Assembly (NCBI GenBank): GCA_002292895.1
Contig: DBCE01000018.1
Coordinates: 8,174 to 40,409, forward strand
DNA: 32,236 nt
Direction: 5' to 3'
Source of the DNA: Phycisphaerales bacterium UBA966
GTDB lineage: Bacteria; Planctomycetota; Phycisphaerae; Phycisphaerales; SM1A02
The first letter of the stretch is position 1; every line of letters begins with the position of its first letter. Below, one piece after another: positions 18,249 to 26,514 of this stretch. Under the pieces are notes generated by a model. It worked only from the letters and a program-made list of their open reading frames with translations. It was not told the origin of the DNA and made no database searches. The translations under genes were made by a program, and so were the position numbers.

Positions 18249-19109
18249 TCAACCGAGCTGCTTGCGAAGCCACTCAAATGAGCGCTTCACCTCAGCACGC
18301 ACGTCGCCGTGCGGACCTTCAAATTCAGCAACCCACAGTGGATTCGTATCGGCTTCGAGGCACGCATCAATCTGCGCCACCAGCGGCAAATCGCCGGCGC
18401 CGAGCGCTACTGGCAATGCACGCGGGCCGCCCGGATAGGTTGGCCATGCCGCCGGATCATCGGAACCCTTCTTGAAGTCCTTCACGTGGACCGTCACGGC
18501 AAATGGAGCCAACGAACGGGTGGATGCCACCAAGTCCTGAGGCGCCCACAGCAGGTTGCCAAGGTCGAGGGTCACACCGAAGTTCGGATGTTGCACTGAG
18601 TTCAACAGTTGCTCCACGCGCCAAGCCGGCGCCAGGAACAATCCGTGGTTCTCGATACTGGTTCGAACGCCCAGCGATGCGCCGCGGGTAGCGATGGAAC
18701 GGCACGCCTTGGTCAATGGCCAGAGGGCTGCATCCCATGCTTCATCGGAATGATTGTCAGATGGACCGCGCCATGCAGCATCGTGCCGAACACGATCGAC
18801 ACCGATGGACGATGCAGCAGCCAACTGGTTCATGACCGCTTCAATGGCGGCATCGTCAAGTTGATTGTCAGGGGTAATCAGGTTGGCATGAATCGCGAAG
18901 CCGACGATCGCCACATCAGCGGCATCTGCCGCGTCTGCAAGCCGGCCCGCGAGGGCCTCATCAAGCACCGGGCCGAGCGTGCCGCCCGTCGCGATTTCAA
19001 TGCAATCTGCGCCGCACTCACGTGCAAGCTTGGGCGTGTCCTCGAGGCGGATTTCGCCGCTCTTGATGAGGCGTTGGAACGAGTAGCTGGAGATCGAGAT
19101 ATCGGTCAC
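18249..19109 (-). CDS. Sugar phosphate isomerase/epimerase-like TIM barrel protein
   Basis: The 286-residue protein belongs to the xylose-isomerase-like/AP endonuclease 2 superfamily of TIM barrels. Putative metal ligands sit in the expected strand ends: E153 (SIENHG), D182 (TLDLGN), H208 (VHVKD) and E262/E264 (AEFEG). These positions are those used for a divalent metal in the hexulose and inosose epimerase/isomerase families. The actual substrate cannot be assigned. There is no signal peptide, so it should be cytosolic. It lies 20 bp after rlmN and directly before the terminator at 18190-18223, making it the last gene of the pdh operon. A link to central carbon metabolism is plausible but inferred from position only. 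Confidence 0.85.
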   Translation of the reverse strand: MTDISISSYSFQRLIKSGEIRLEDTPKLARECGADCIEIATGGTLGPVLDEALAGRLADAADAADVAIVGFAIHANLITPDNQLDDAAIEAVMNQLAAASSIGVDRVRHDAAWRGPSDNHSDEAWDAALWPLTKACRSIATRGASLGVRTSIENHGLFLAPAWRVEQLLNSVQHPNFGVTLDLGNLLWAPQDLVASTRSLAPFAVTVHVKDFKKGSDDPAAWPTYPGGPRALPVALGAGDLPLVAQIDACLEADTNPLWVAEFEGPHGDVRAEVKRSFEWLRKQLG

Positions 19110-19129
19110 GCGTCGGAGACTACCGGGCT

Positions 19130-20299
19130 TTATGTGACTTCGGGGGCGTTTTGGGCACCAACCACACGAATCTGCACTCTTTCTTTATCCCCCAATTTAT
19201 CCGCCAAATCAACAAATTTTCTGGCACGAATATTCTCGTTGCCCAGTTGGCCGCAAGCCGCCATTGCACTTCGACCCTTGGTTCCTCGGCGTTTACAGAA
19301 TTGTCCGTTGGCAATGGCTCGTGCAACAAATTCCTGCACACGAGGCTCTTCCGGCGCCGGCCACGGCGAACCGCGACGCGGGTTGTACGGAATGACGTTC
19401 AGCGAGCACCGCAGCGGCCGAAGCAAAGCGCACACTTCATCGCAGTGCTCCTGGGCATCGTTGACCCCCGGAATCAACACATACTCCACGCAAATGGCCG
19501 CATTCACCCGTTTCGGAAACGCCAACAGCGCGGCCATCAGGTCCGCAATCGGCTCCGAACGGTTGATGGGCATGATCTCGGAGCGAATCCGATCGTTCGG
19601 CGCATTCAGACTCACCGCAAGATTGAGCCGGTGAAATCCCGTCTGCGAGACGAACTCTCCGTAGCGCCGAATGCCCGCAATGCGTCCAACGGTACTGACG
19701 GTGACGTGAATTGGCGCAACCTCGTAGGCGTTGCGATCGGTGATCACCTGAATAGCTGCAAGGACCGCATCGATGTTGTCCATCGGTTCGCCCATTCCCA
19801 TGAAGACCACATTCTTAATGGGGTAACCAGGACTTCCAGTGGCGGCATCACCAATCATGAAGCGCGCGGCGTGCAGTTGCGCAACGATTTCGGCAGCAGA
19901 CAAGCTGCGCATCAATCCCATTTGCGCGGTCTCGCAGAAGCGGCAACCCATGGCGCATCCCACTTGACTGGAAACGCACAAGGTGCGCGTGGTGGTGCCA
20001 TCCGGATGGCACATCGGAATGACCACGGTTTCGGTCTCTAGACCGTCGTCGAGCGCCATGGTGAACTTCACGGTCTCGCCATCAACGTGTCGGTCTTTGA
20101 TGGGCCGACGTGCGTCAGAGATCCACTCCGGAAACGTTCCACCCTGGACTTCACCGCGACGATGGAATCCTCGGTAAAGCGTCTGCGCATCAAACAGCGA
20201 CATTCCATGGCGTTTCGCCACGGGAATGAACTCCGCAAGTGTCACACCGAGGATGGGTACCTGCTCGGTTGTCATTGCCGTCACCGATGTCGTTCTCAC
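19130..20299 (-). CDS. rlmN: Dual-specificity 23S rRNA/tRNA adenine-C2 methyltransferase RlmN
   Basis: This radical-SAM enzyme methylates C2 of A2503 in 23S rRNA and A37 in some tRNAs. The 389-residue frame has the radical SAM motif C115-x3-C119-x2-C122, the GMGEP SAM motif, the S-x-N (SLNAP) segment and the C-terminal A-A-C349-G-Q-L motif carrying the methyl-relay cysteine. The start is a GTG at 20299 that overlaps the E2 stop by 4 bp (GTGA). An in-frame ATG at 20275 is the alternative, shortening the protein by 8 residues. It is embedded between pdhC and an isomerase gene, so it is co-expressed with pyruvate dehydrogenase. Cfr is the close relative. I prefer RlmN for its housekeeping, operonic setting. 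Confidence 0.92.
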   Translation of the reverse strand: MRTTSVTAMTTEQVPILGVTLAEFIPVAKRHGMSLFDAQTLYRGFHRRGEVQGGTFPEWISDARRPIKDRHVDGETVKFTMALDDGLETETVVIPMCHPDGTTTRTLCVSSQVGCAMGCRFCETAQMGLMRSLSAAEIVAQLHAARFMIGDAATGSPGYPIKNVVFMGMGEPMDNIDAVLAAIQVITDRNAYEVAPIHVTVSTVGRIAGIRRYGEFVSQTGFHRLNLAVSLNAPNDRIRSEIMPINRSEPIADLMAALLAFPKRVNAAICVEYVLIPGVNDAQEHCDEVCALLRPLRCSLNVIPYNPRRGSPWPAPEEPRVQEFVARAIANGQFCKRRGTKGRSAMAACGQLGNENIRARKFVDLADKLGDKERVQIRVVGAQNAPEVT

Positions 20300-21645
20300 A
20301 CCAGCAGCATCGTCGGGCCTTCAACAAACTGCTTCAGGCTCTGGAGATACTTGGATGCCATGGCGCCATCAATCACGCGGTGATCAAGGCTGAGCGTTGC
20401 TGCCATCTCCCAACCAACCACCAACTGGTGATTGCGGACCACTGGCTGCTCCAACGCCGCGCCGCATGCAAGAATGGCGCTGTTGGGCGGATTGATGATC
20501 GCAGTGAAATTGTCCACGCCAAACATTCCAAGATTGGAAATGGTGAACGTTGCTCCCGACATTTCATCCATGGAGAGACCCTTGGTGCGTGCCTTCTCAC
20601 CAAGCGAACGAATCTCGCCAGAGATCTGTCGCAGACTCTTGAGATTGGCATCCTTCACAACGCCAACCACCAGCCCGCCGCCCTTCTCTTCCGGAAGCGC
20701 AATAGCAACGCCAACATTGACCTGCTGATGCAGCAAGATCCGGTCGCCGGCCCAACTGGCGTTAAAGAAGGGGTTCTTAGCCATCGCCAGCGCGCAGGCG
20801 CGAACGATGAAGTCATTGACGCTGAGCTTCACTTCCATCGAAGCAAGCTGCTCATTGAGCGAGCCGCGCAACGCAAGCACCGCATCCATGGAGAACTTCA
20901 TGGTCACTTGGTAATGCGGGATCTGCTGCTTACTCTCCACCAAGCGCTTGGCAATGATGCCGCGCATGTTGGACACTGGAACTTCGATGCTCTGCGCTCC
21001 GTGCACAAGTGCACCGGCGCTGGCCGCGGCTGCAGGAATCATCGACGGGGTTGCCGCAACCAAGTCGTTGGCCGCTGCCTGTACGCCACGCGCCGCTGGC
21101 ACTGCCGCACTTCGATTCTCAGCCGCAAGGAGCACATCACGCTTCACCACGCGACCGCCTGGGCCGGACCCCTGCACCTGTGATAGTTCGACGCCCATCT
21201 CACTGGCCATACGGCGGGCGAGCGGCGATACGCGCATACGGTCTCCGCTCGTGACGTCTGTTGCGTGAACGTCTGCAACGATCGTCCGCGCTGCCGTGGA
21301 AGTAGCGCTTGGCGCTGCTGCTGCATTCGCCGCAGGTGCTGCACTCGCCGTACCACGGGTCGCAGGCGCGGCACCGCTCGATGACGCAGCATCAGACACC
21401 GATTCGCCGTCTTCGGCAAGAACCGCAATCACGTCTCCAACCTTTACCTGCTTGCCTTCAGGGCACACCAACTTGGCAATGATGCCTTCATCAAAGACCG
21501 CCTGTTCCATGGTGGCCTTGTCAGTCTCAATGTCGGCGATCACTTGTCCGGAGGCGACCTTGTCGCCGACCTTGACGTGCCACTTGACGACGGTGCCCTG
21601 CTCCATCGTGTCGGAGAGGCGGGGCATAGTCACATTAATCGGCAT
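20296..21645 (-). CDS. pdhC: Pyruvate dehydrogenase E2, dihydrolipoyllysine acetyltransferase
   Basis: E2 forms the core of the pyruvate dehydrogenase complex and transfers the acetyl group from lipoate to CoA. From the ATG at 21645 it has 449 residues. It has one lipoyl domain (about 1-80, lipoylated K43 in ETDKATM) and an Ala/Ser-rich linker. A peripheral-subunit binding domain follows (VSPLARRMASEMGV), then a second Ala-rich linker and the catalytic domain with H422 and D426 in SLDHRVIDG. A longer in-frame start at 21924 would add 93 residues lacking family similarity and overlapping pdhB. The AGGA about 8 bases before 21645 supports the shorter form. It lies 25 bp after pdhB and overlaps rlmN by 4 bp. 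A branched-chain E2 is the main alternative. Confidence 0.93.
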   Translation of the reverse strand: MPINVTMPRLSDTMEQGTVVKWHVKVGDKVASGQVIADIETDKATMEQAVFDEGIIAKLVCPEGKQVKVGDVIAVLAEDGESVSDAASSSGAAPATRGTASAAPAANAAAAPSATSTAARTIVADVHATDVTSGDRMRVSPLARRMASEMGVELSQVQGSGPGGRVVKRDVLLAAENRSAAVPAARGVQAAANDLVAATPSMIPAAAASAGALVHGAQSIEVPVSNMRGIIAKRLVESKQQIPHYQVTMKFSMDAVLALRGSLNEQLASMEVKLSVNDFIVRACALAMAKNPFFNASWAGDRILLHQQVNVGVAIALPEEKGGGLVVGVVKDANLKSLRQISGEIRSLGEKARTKGLSMDEMSGATFTISNLGMFGVDNFTAIINPPNSAILACGAALEQPVVRNHQLVVGWEMAATLSLDHRVIDGAMASKYLQSLKQFVEGPTMLLV

Positions 21646-21670
21646 GGGAATCCTGTTCAGCAGCTGCGGG

Positions 21671-22660
21671 TCAGAGGTTGTACGTGGCACTACGAACAGC
21701 TTCAGCAATCTTGCGCGCGTTCGGCAAGTATTCCTGCTCAAGGTTCGTGGCATACGGGGTAGGCACATCCGCGGAATGAACGCGGTGCACGTAGTTGTCA
21801 AGATCGTCAAAGCAGTGGCGATGCACCTGTGATGCCAACTCACTACCGGGGCTACCAAAGCTCCAGGACTGGTCAACCACCACGCACGCGCCGGTCTTCT
21901 TGACACTGCGAACCACGGTTCCAATGTCCAACGGACGAACGGTGCGCAGATCGATCACTTCGCAGGAAATGCCCAACTTCTGCATTTCTTCCGCTGCTTC
22001 CATGCAGAAGTGCACGGGGCGACCCCAGCTTGCCAAAGTGCAGTCGGTGCCAGAACGGATCACCTTTGCTTGACCAAATGGAATCAGGTACTCCTCTTCC
22101 GGCACTTCGCCCTTGTTGCCGAGCATGCGCTCGCTCTCCAAGAAGAACACCGGGTCGCTGCCACGAATGGCCGTCTTGAGAAGACCCTTCGCGTCGTATG
22201 GATTGGAAGGGATGGCAATCTTGATGCCGGGGACGTTGGAGTACAGACCCTCAACGCACCAACTATGAGTGCTACCGAGCTGACCGCCTGCGCCGTCATT
22301 ACCACGGAACACCACCGGGCAGCCGAATTGGCCGCCGGACATGTACAGCATCTTCGGCGCGTTGTTCAAGATGGGGTCAGCAGCTACCAAGCTGAATGAC
22401 CAACTCATGAACTCCACCACTGGCTTGAGACCCATCATGGCGGCGCCGATGGCAAGACCAGCAAAGCCGCTCTCCGAGATGGGCGTGTCAATCACGCGGC
22501 GCGCGCCGAATTCATCGAGCATGCCACGGCTGATCTTGTAAGCGCCGTTGTATTCGGCAACTTCTTCACCCAACAGGAAGACGCGCTTGTCGCGGCGCAT
22601 TTCCTCGCTCATCGCTTCGCGAAGGGCATCACGGTATTCAATTTCACGCACTGCACTCAT
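21671..22660 (-). CDS. pdhB: Pyruvate dehydrogenase E1 component, beta subunit
   Basis: Together with the alpha subunit this thiamine-diphosphate enzyme decarboxylates pyruvate and reductively acetylates lipoyl-E2. The 329-residue length is standard for the heterodimeric (alpha2beta2) type. Recognisable blocks are R-D-A-L-R-E-A-M at the N-terminus, LLGEEVAEYNGAYK, the ISESGFAGLAIGAA segment, the PGIKIAIPSNPYDAKGLLKTAIR block and the C-terminal transketolase domain (CEVIDLRTVRPLD and GACVVVDQSW). Its start overlaps the pdhA stop by 4 bp (ATGA at 22657-22660), as expected for equimolar production. The substrate could be a branched 2-oxo acid, but the operon arrangement and motif set favour pyruvate. 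Confidence 0.93.
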   Translation of the reverse strand: MSAVREIEYRDALREAMSEEMRRDKRVFLLGEEVAEYNGAYKISRGMLDEFGARRVIDTPISESGFAGLAIGAAMMGLKPVVEFMSWSFSLVAADPILNNAPKMLYMSGGQFGCPVVFRGNDGAGGQLGSTHSWCVEGLYSNVPGIKIAIPSNPYDAKGLLKTAIRGSDPVFFLESERMLGNKGEVPEEEYLIPFGQAKVIRSGTDCTLASWGRPVHFCMEAAEEMQKLGISCEVIDLRTVRPLDIGTVVRSVKKTGACVVVDQSWSFGSPGSELASQVHRHCFDDLDNYVHRVHSADVPTPYATNLEQEYLPNARKIAEAVRSATYNL

Positions 22661-23859
22661 GACAACTCCTCCTTGGTATCAATCGTGCGCATGGATGGCG
22701 GATTTGCCGTTCCACCGTTCATCGCGGGCTGGCTGCTGCCTGTGTATGGACCCCATGGCTCTACAAAGACGTCGTGATAGAGCTCCGCCATCGGCGGAAT
22801 TGGACTCTCATCGCTCCAGGTAATGGCGTCGCGAACCGTGTCGCGCACGGCCTTCTGCATGGCCTTCAGGCTGTCGTCGGTCAGCAGTCCAGCGGTCTTG
22901 AGACGCGCTTCAAGACGACCAATTGGGTCGTGGGTCTCAAAGACCTCTTCTTCTTCCTTGGTGCGGTACTTACGCGGATCGCTCATGGAGTGACCCTTGT
23001 AGCGGTACGTACGCATGTCAACGAACGCTGGACGGCTGGTCGCGCGGCACTTGTCCGCAATGCGCTTCATGTCCGCATACACGCCCACAACGTCCATTCC
23101 GTCAACGACGTAACCATCAATTCCGTAACCAGCGGCTTTGGTAATCAACGAATGCGCCATGGTGGTTCCACGCGCAATCGCGGTACCCATGGAGTAACCG
23201 TTGTTCTCAACCACGTAGATCACCGGAATGTCGAACAGACCAGCCAGATTCATCGCCTCGTGGAAAGCGCCCTGATTCAGTGCGCCATCGCCAAGGAAGC
23301 ACAAGGAAACGCGCGAATTCGGCTTACCGTCAATCACCTCGTCCATGTACTTGCAGCCGAAGGCGAGCCCGGCGCCAAGCGGCGTCTGTGCACCGACGAT
23401 GCCGTGGCCACCATAGAGATTGTTGTCGCGATCAAACATGTGCATCGAGCCGCCCTTGCCCTTGGCGCAGCCACCAATGCGACCGAACATCTCCGCCATG
23501 CAATGCTTTGGATCCATCCCACGCGCCAAGGCGTGACCGTGATCGCGGTAGGCAGTGACGATCGGATCCTTGTGCTGGACTGCAGCGGTGCAACCAACAG
23601 CTACGGCCTCTTGACCGATGTAGACGTGGCAGAAGCCACCGATCTTCTTCTCCTGATATGCCTGCATGCAGCGCAGTTCAAATTCGCGGATGAGAAGCAT
23701 CTGCTTGAACCAGTCCAGCATCTGCTCGGAAGAGACATGGGCGGCGGCGGCCGGAACCTGCAGGTGTTCGGCATCACCGTACACCTTGGTATGGACAACC
23801 GAGTGCGGTGACGCCGGTGCGGAAGTTCCGCCAGCGGTTGGATGAGAGAGACTTGTCAT
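22657..23859 (-). CDS. pdhA: Pyruvate dehydrogenase E1 component, alpha subunit
   Basis: The 400-residue alpha subunit has a variable N-terminal stretch of about 45 residues. The E1-alpha core follows, with the YRDHGHAL pyrophosphate region, KGKGGSMHMFD, and the thiamine-diphosphate/Mg motif running from GDG (190-192) to NN (219-220). The TYRYKGHSMSDPRKYR loop lies near residues 284-299, where eukaryotic homologues are phosphorylated. It is the first gene of pdhABC-rlmN-isomerase. A predicted promoter (23936-23964) leaves a leader of about 70 bases, and no clear Shine-Dalgarno is visible before the ATG. No gene for the E3 subunit (lipoamide dehydrogenase) is present in the window. Confidence 0.93.
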   Translation of the reverse strand: MTSLSHPTAGGTSAPASPHSVVHTKVYGDAEHLQVPAAAAHVSSEQMLDWFKQMLLIREFELRCMQAYQEKKIGGFCHVYIGQEAVAVGCTAAVQHKDPIVTAYRDHGHALARGMDPKHCMAEMFGRIGGCAKGKGGSMHMFDRDNNLYGGHGIVGAQTPLGAGLAFGCKYMDEVIDGKPNSRVSLCFLGDGALNQGAFHEAMNLAGLFDIPVIYVVENNGYSMGTAIARGTTMAHSLITKAAGYGIDGYVVDGMDVVGVYADMKRIADKCRATSRPAFVDMRTYRYKGHSMSDPRKYRTKEEEEVFETHDPIGRLEARLKTAGLLTDDSLKAMQKAVRDTVRDAITWSDESPIPPMAELYHDVFVEPWGPYTGSSQPAMNGGTANPPSMRTIDTKEELS

Positions 23860-23935
23860 GGGTGGAGTCAGTGCAAACTGGAAACAGGCGCCGGGCGACG
23901 AACGTCAACGCGGCTGCGGCGCAAACAGACCCATA

Positions 23936-23964
23936 AGTATAGAAGGCACGGGCGGTTCCGGCAA
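23936..23964 (-). promoter_or_regulatory. Predicted promoter of the pdhABC-rlmN-isomerase operon
   Basis: On the minus strand, TTGCCG (23964-23959) and TATACT (23941-23936) are 17 bp apart. The predicted start site is near 23929, about 70 bases before the pdhA ATG. The -10 has the same CTATACTT core as two other promoters in the window. The -35 lies inside an inverted repeat (23953-23975). Confidence 0.55.
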
Positions 23965-23975
23965 TGCCGAAACCG
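23953..23975. repeat. Inverted repeat overlapping the pdhA -35 element
   Basis: Two 11-bp arms (23953-23963 and 23965-23975) are complementary at 10 positions, with one position that would be a G-U wobble in RNA. No T-tract follows on the minus strand, so it is a poor terminator for the upstream protease gene. Its centre coincides with the predicted -35 of pdhA, so it could be a repressor or activator binding site. Confidence 0.45.
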
Positions 23976-24026
23976 CGCGTGTGCTTTCTTCACATGTTCT
24001 CGAGAATCCGAGCCAATTTCAAGCGG

Positions 24027-26501
24027 TCAGGAACGGGCCTTGCCGGCTGCGTCCGGCGCCGCCGGGCGCTGTGCGGGTGCAGTCGCGGGAGCGGCGGACG
24101 AGGCTTTCTCTGCCTGCCCGAGCGCCCGACCCTTCAGCAACAGGACCGCCATCTCGACCTGCGGATCGATTCCCTTCATCACCAATTCGGCGGGGTCGCG
24201 TGGCTCCTTCGCCTTCTTGTCGACCTCAGTACCGTTGGCAGGAGGCTCATCGCCGGGCGCCTTCGCCGATCCAGGAACCTCAACCATGCCGTCGGCAGCC
24301 TCTTCCGGAACATCGTCGGCAGAAGCGCGAATCTTGTTGATCTCCTCAATCTGGTCAGGAGACAACTTCACTACGTAGTCAGGCATGACTCCCCAGTCAT
24401 CCGATCCGGGCTGCTTATGAACAAGCCGACCCTTTGTCTCGCCTGGCTTCGCGGGCAACAGGTAGTGCTGAACCGTGTACTTCACATTTGCCTTGGCTTC
24501 GGCACCACGGCCATCTATGTCATGTACTTCCTGAACACTGCCCTTGCCGAAACTGCGTTCGCCGATCACCACTGCCGTGTCATGGGCTTCCAACGCACCA
24601 GAGACAATCTCGCTGGCGCTGGCGCTTCCCTCATTGATGAGCACCACGGTTGGCACATCCGCAAGCGGTGCGCGCTGACGCTGCGCCGTGAATGCGTATA
24701 GCTCCTGACCGTTGCGATCCTCAACACTGACAATTCGACCGGTGCGCAAGAACGCATTGACAAACGAAACCGCGCTCTGCAGAAGTCCGCCAGGGTTACC
24801 GCGCAGATCCAAGATCAAGCCATTGATATCACGCTGCGTGGACATCTCGCGCATTGATTTCAGGAAGTCGGTGAATGTGTCCTCATTGAATCCAGTCAAG
24901 CGGATGTAGCCAATGCCGTCTTCCGGATCGACGTACCAGTCCCACTGCGGCTCAAAGCGCTCGTTGTAACCGGTCTTCTTCCAGCCTTGCACTGAGTACA
25001 TCTTGATGCGTTCGCGAACCAGTGGATACTCAATCGGCTTTGCCTCGCCCTCGCGGGTGATGCCCAGAGTGACTGGAGTACCTGCAGGTCCGGTGATGGT
25101 GTCAACCGCCTTGTCAAGCGGCCAGTCCGCGGTGTTCAGGCCATTCACGGAGGTGATCTTGTCCTGCGGCTTGATGCCCGCGCGCTTGGACGGACTGCCA
25201 TCAAGTGGATTGATGATCACGATTTCACGCTTCTCATTGTGGCGAATGAGAATGCCTACGCCCACAAAGTTTCCCTTGATCGCCTGACTAAAGCGACGCA
25301 TGCGGTCTGGCCAGACGATCTCCGTGTAGGGATCCTCAAAGTCGTGCGTCATGGTTGCCATGGTGCCGTTTCCAAACTCACGGACAATCACTTCCACTGG
25401 CAGTTTCACGGTCGCGTCGTTGGCTGCTCGCAATGCCGCGAACACCTTGTTGAAGGTCTTGGCGTCTACTTCTTCAGCGCGCATCGCTGCAACTGACGTT
25501 GACTGGTCAGTCACTGCTTGACCGAACGCACCGGCCAGCGTTGCATCACCCAGCGATGGGAATCTCTCCTTGAGCGCTGGCGTGGTGGACAACTGATGCA
25601 CCATGGAAAGTCCACCTTCAATGAGCGGCTTCCAACCGACATTCTCAAGGTGTTGTGCTGCGATCTGCGTCAGCGCCTCCGCAAGGATTCGCTCATTGAT
25701 ACCTTCGATTGTCTGCTTCCAGTCAGCATCACCCTTCTCGTTGAAGGGAGCAAATGGTTCTTTGCGGTCCTTCTCATCGAGGCGTTCGTATTGCTTCTTG
25801 CGCAGGTCGTACCAAGCGTGCGGCGCATACTCCAGCACCAACATGACGCGCCGACTCACGTCGGTTTCAAGTGCGTCGTCGTACTTCTGAAATTCTTCCT
25901 TCTGCGTTGAACCTTCATAGAGGGAACGAACGCGATTGAGAAGTTCCTCTGCGTAGAGCCAGTCACCCTCGGCGCGCGCTTTGGCAATCGTGGTGTCGGC
26001 GAGTGCGATCGCCGCCTTGACGCCCGGCGATGCCAAATCCACCTTCCAGTCATCCGAAAGGAATTTCAGATACGCGGCTCCAATGAGCGCCTTGGTGGCC
26101 TTGCCAGCAGCAACCGCATCGGACATCTCCTTGGCTTTTTCAACGCGCTGCTCGGCCACCTTCTTTGACGTCGTGGCAACGTGCTCATCGCGTCGAGTCA
26201 CCGATTCGCGGAGGCGCTTGGCGGCATCACTCGTGGCATCGGCAGGAACGTTTTCTAAGAGCAGGTCCACCTGCTGACGATTCCCGGTTCGAGCGGCGTT
26301 CCACAGTTGCTCACTCCACGGCTCCGCGGACGTTGCTGGCGCAGCGGGTGCGGCGGGCGGAACTGCGGCTGACACCGCGGCGCGGGCGGGGGCTTGCGCT
26401 CCCTGCATCAGGCTTGCGAACGAGGACGCACCCATGCAACATGCCGCAACTGCCGCAATGGCGGAACTGCGGCGTGATGGGCTAGCAATTGGACGGGGCA
26501 T
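24027..26501 (-). CDS. S41 family C-terminal processing peptidase with PDZ domain
   Basis: CtpA/Prc-type serine proteases trim or degrade exported proteins in the periplasm. From the ATG at 26501 the protein has 824 residues. It has an N-terminal signal region (about 1-35), a family-unusual helical/charged region of about 350 residues and a PDZ domain (about 415-490, including SPSKRAGIKPQDKITSVNG). The S41 catalytic domain carries S628 in GSASASE and K653 in FGKGSVQ, 25 residues apart as in the family. The charged Ala/Pro-rich C-terminus extends about 120 residues further. A GGAG eight bases before this ATG supports it over an in-frame start seven codons upstream. The gene has its own promoter and lies upstream of pdhA on the same strand. 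Confidence 0.9.
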   Translation of the reverse strand: MPRPIASPSRRSSAIAAVAACCMGASSFASLMQGAQAPARAAVSAAVPPAAPAAPATSAEPWSEQLWNAARTGNRQQVDLLLENVPADATSDAAKRLRESVTRRDEHVATTSKKVAEQRVEKAKEMSDAVAAGKATKALIGAAYLKFLSDDWKVDLASPGVKAAIALADTTIAKARAEGDWLYAEELLNRVRSLYEGSTQKEEFQKYDDALETDVSRRVMLVLEYAPHAWYDLRKKQYERLDEKDRKEPFAPFNEKGDADWKQTIEGINERILAEALTQIAAQHLENVGWKPLIEGGLSMVHQLSTTPALKERFPSLGDATLAGAFGQAVTDQSTSVAAMRAEEVDAKTFNKVFAALRAANDATVKLPVEVIVREFGNGTMATMTHDFEDPYTEIVWPDRMRRFSQAIKGNFVGVGILIRHNEKREIVIINPLDGSPSKRAGIKPQDKITSVNGLNTADWPLDKAVDTITGPAGTPVTLGITREGEAKPIEYPLVRERIKMYSVQGWKKTGYNERFEPQWDWYVDPEDGIGYIRLTGFNEDTFTDFLKSMREMSTQRDINGLILDLRGNPGGLLQSAVSFVNAFLRTGRIVSVEDRNGQELYAFTAQRQRAPLADVPTVVLINEGSASASEIVSGALEAHDTAVVIGERSFGKGSVQEVHDIDGRGAEAKANVKYTVQHYLLPAKPGETKGRLVHKQPGSDDWGVMPDYVVKLSPDQIEEINKIRASADDVPEEAADGMVEVPGSAKAPGDEPPANGTEVDKKAKEPRDPAELVMKGIDPQVEMAVLLLKGRALGQAEKASSAAPATAPAQRPAAPDAAGKARS

Positions 26502-26514
26502 GAATAGATCTCCG

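Noticed and set aside
19151..20041. 296-codon open frame on the plus strand
   Set aside because: It is antisense to rlmN with its intact radical SAM motif, so it is a shadow frame.
19130..20299. Cfr antibiotic-resistance methyltransferase instead of RlmN
   Set aside because: The motifs are shared by both, but the chromosomal operon setting and overall RlmN-like features make the housekeeping enzyme far more likely.
21646..21924. 93-residue N-terminal extension of the E2 subunit
   Set aside because: It overlaps pdhB in another frame and does not resemble E2. A ribosome binding site precedes the ATG at 21645, where the lipoyl domain begins.
22774..23811. 345-codon open frame on the plus strand
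   Set aside because: It is antisense to pdhA, which is conserved over its whole length. No domain is recognisable in the plus frame.
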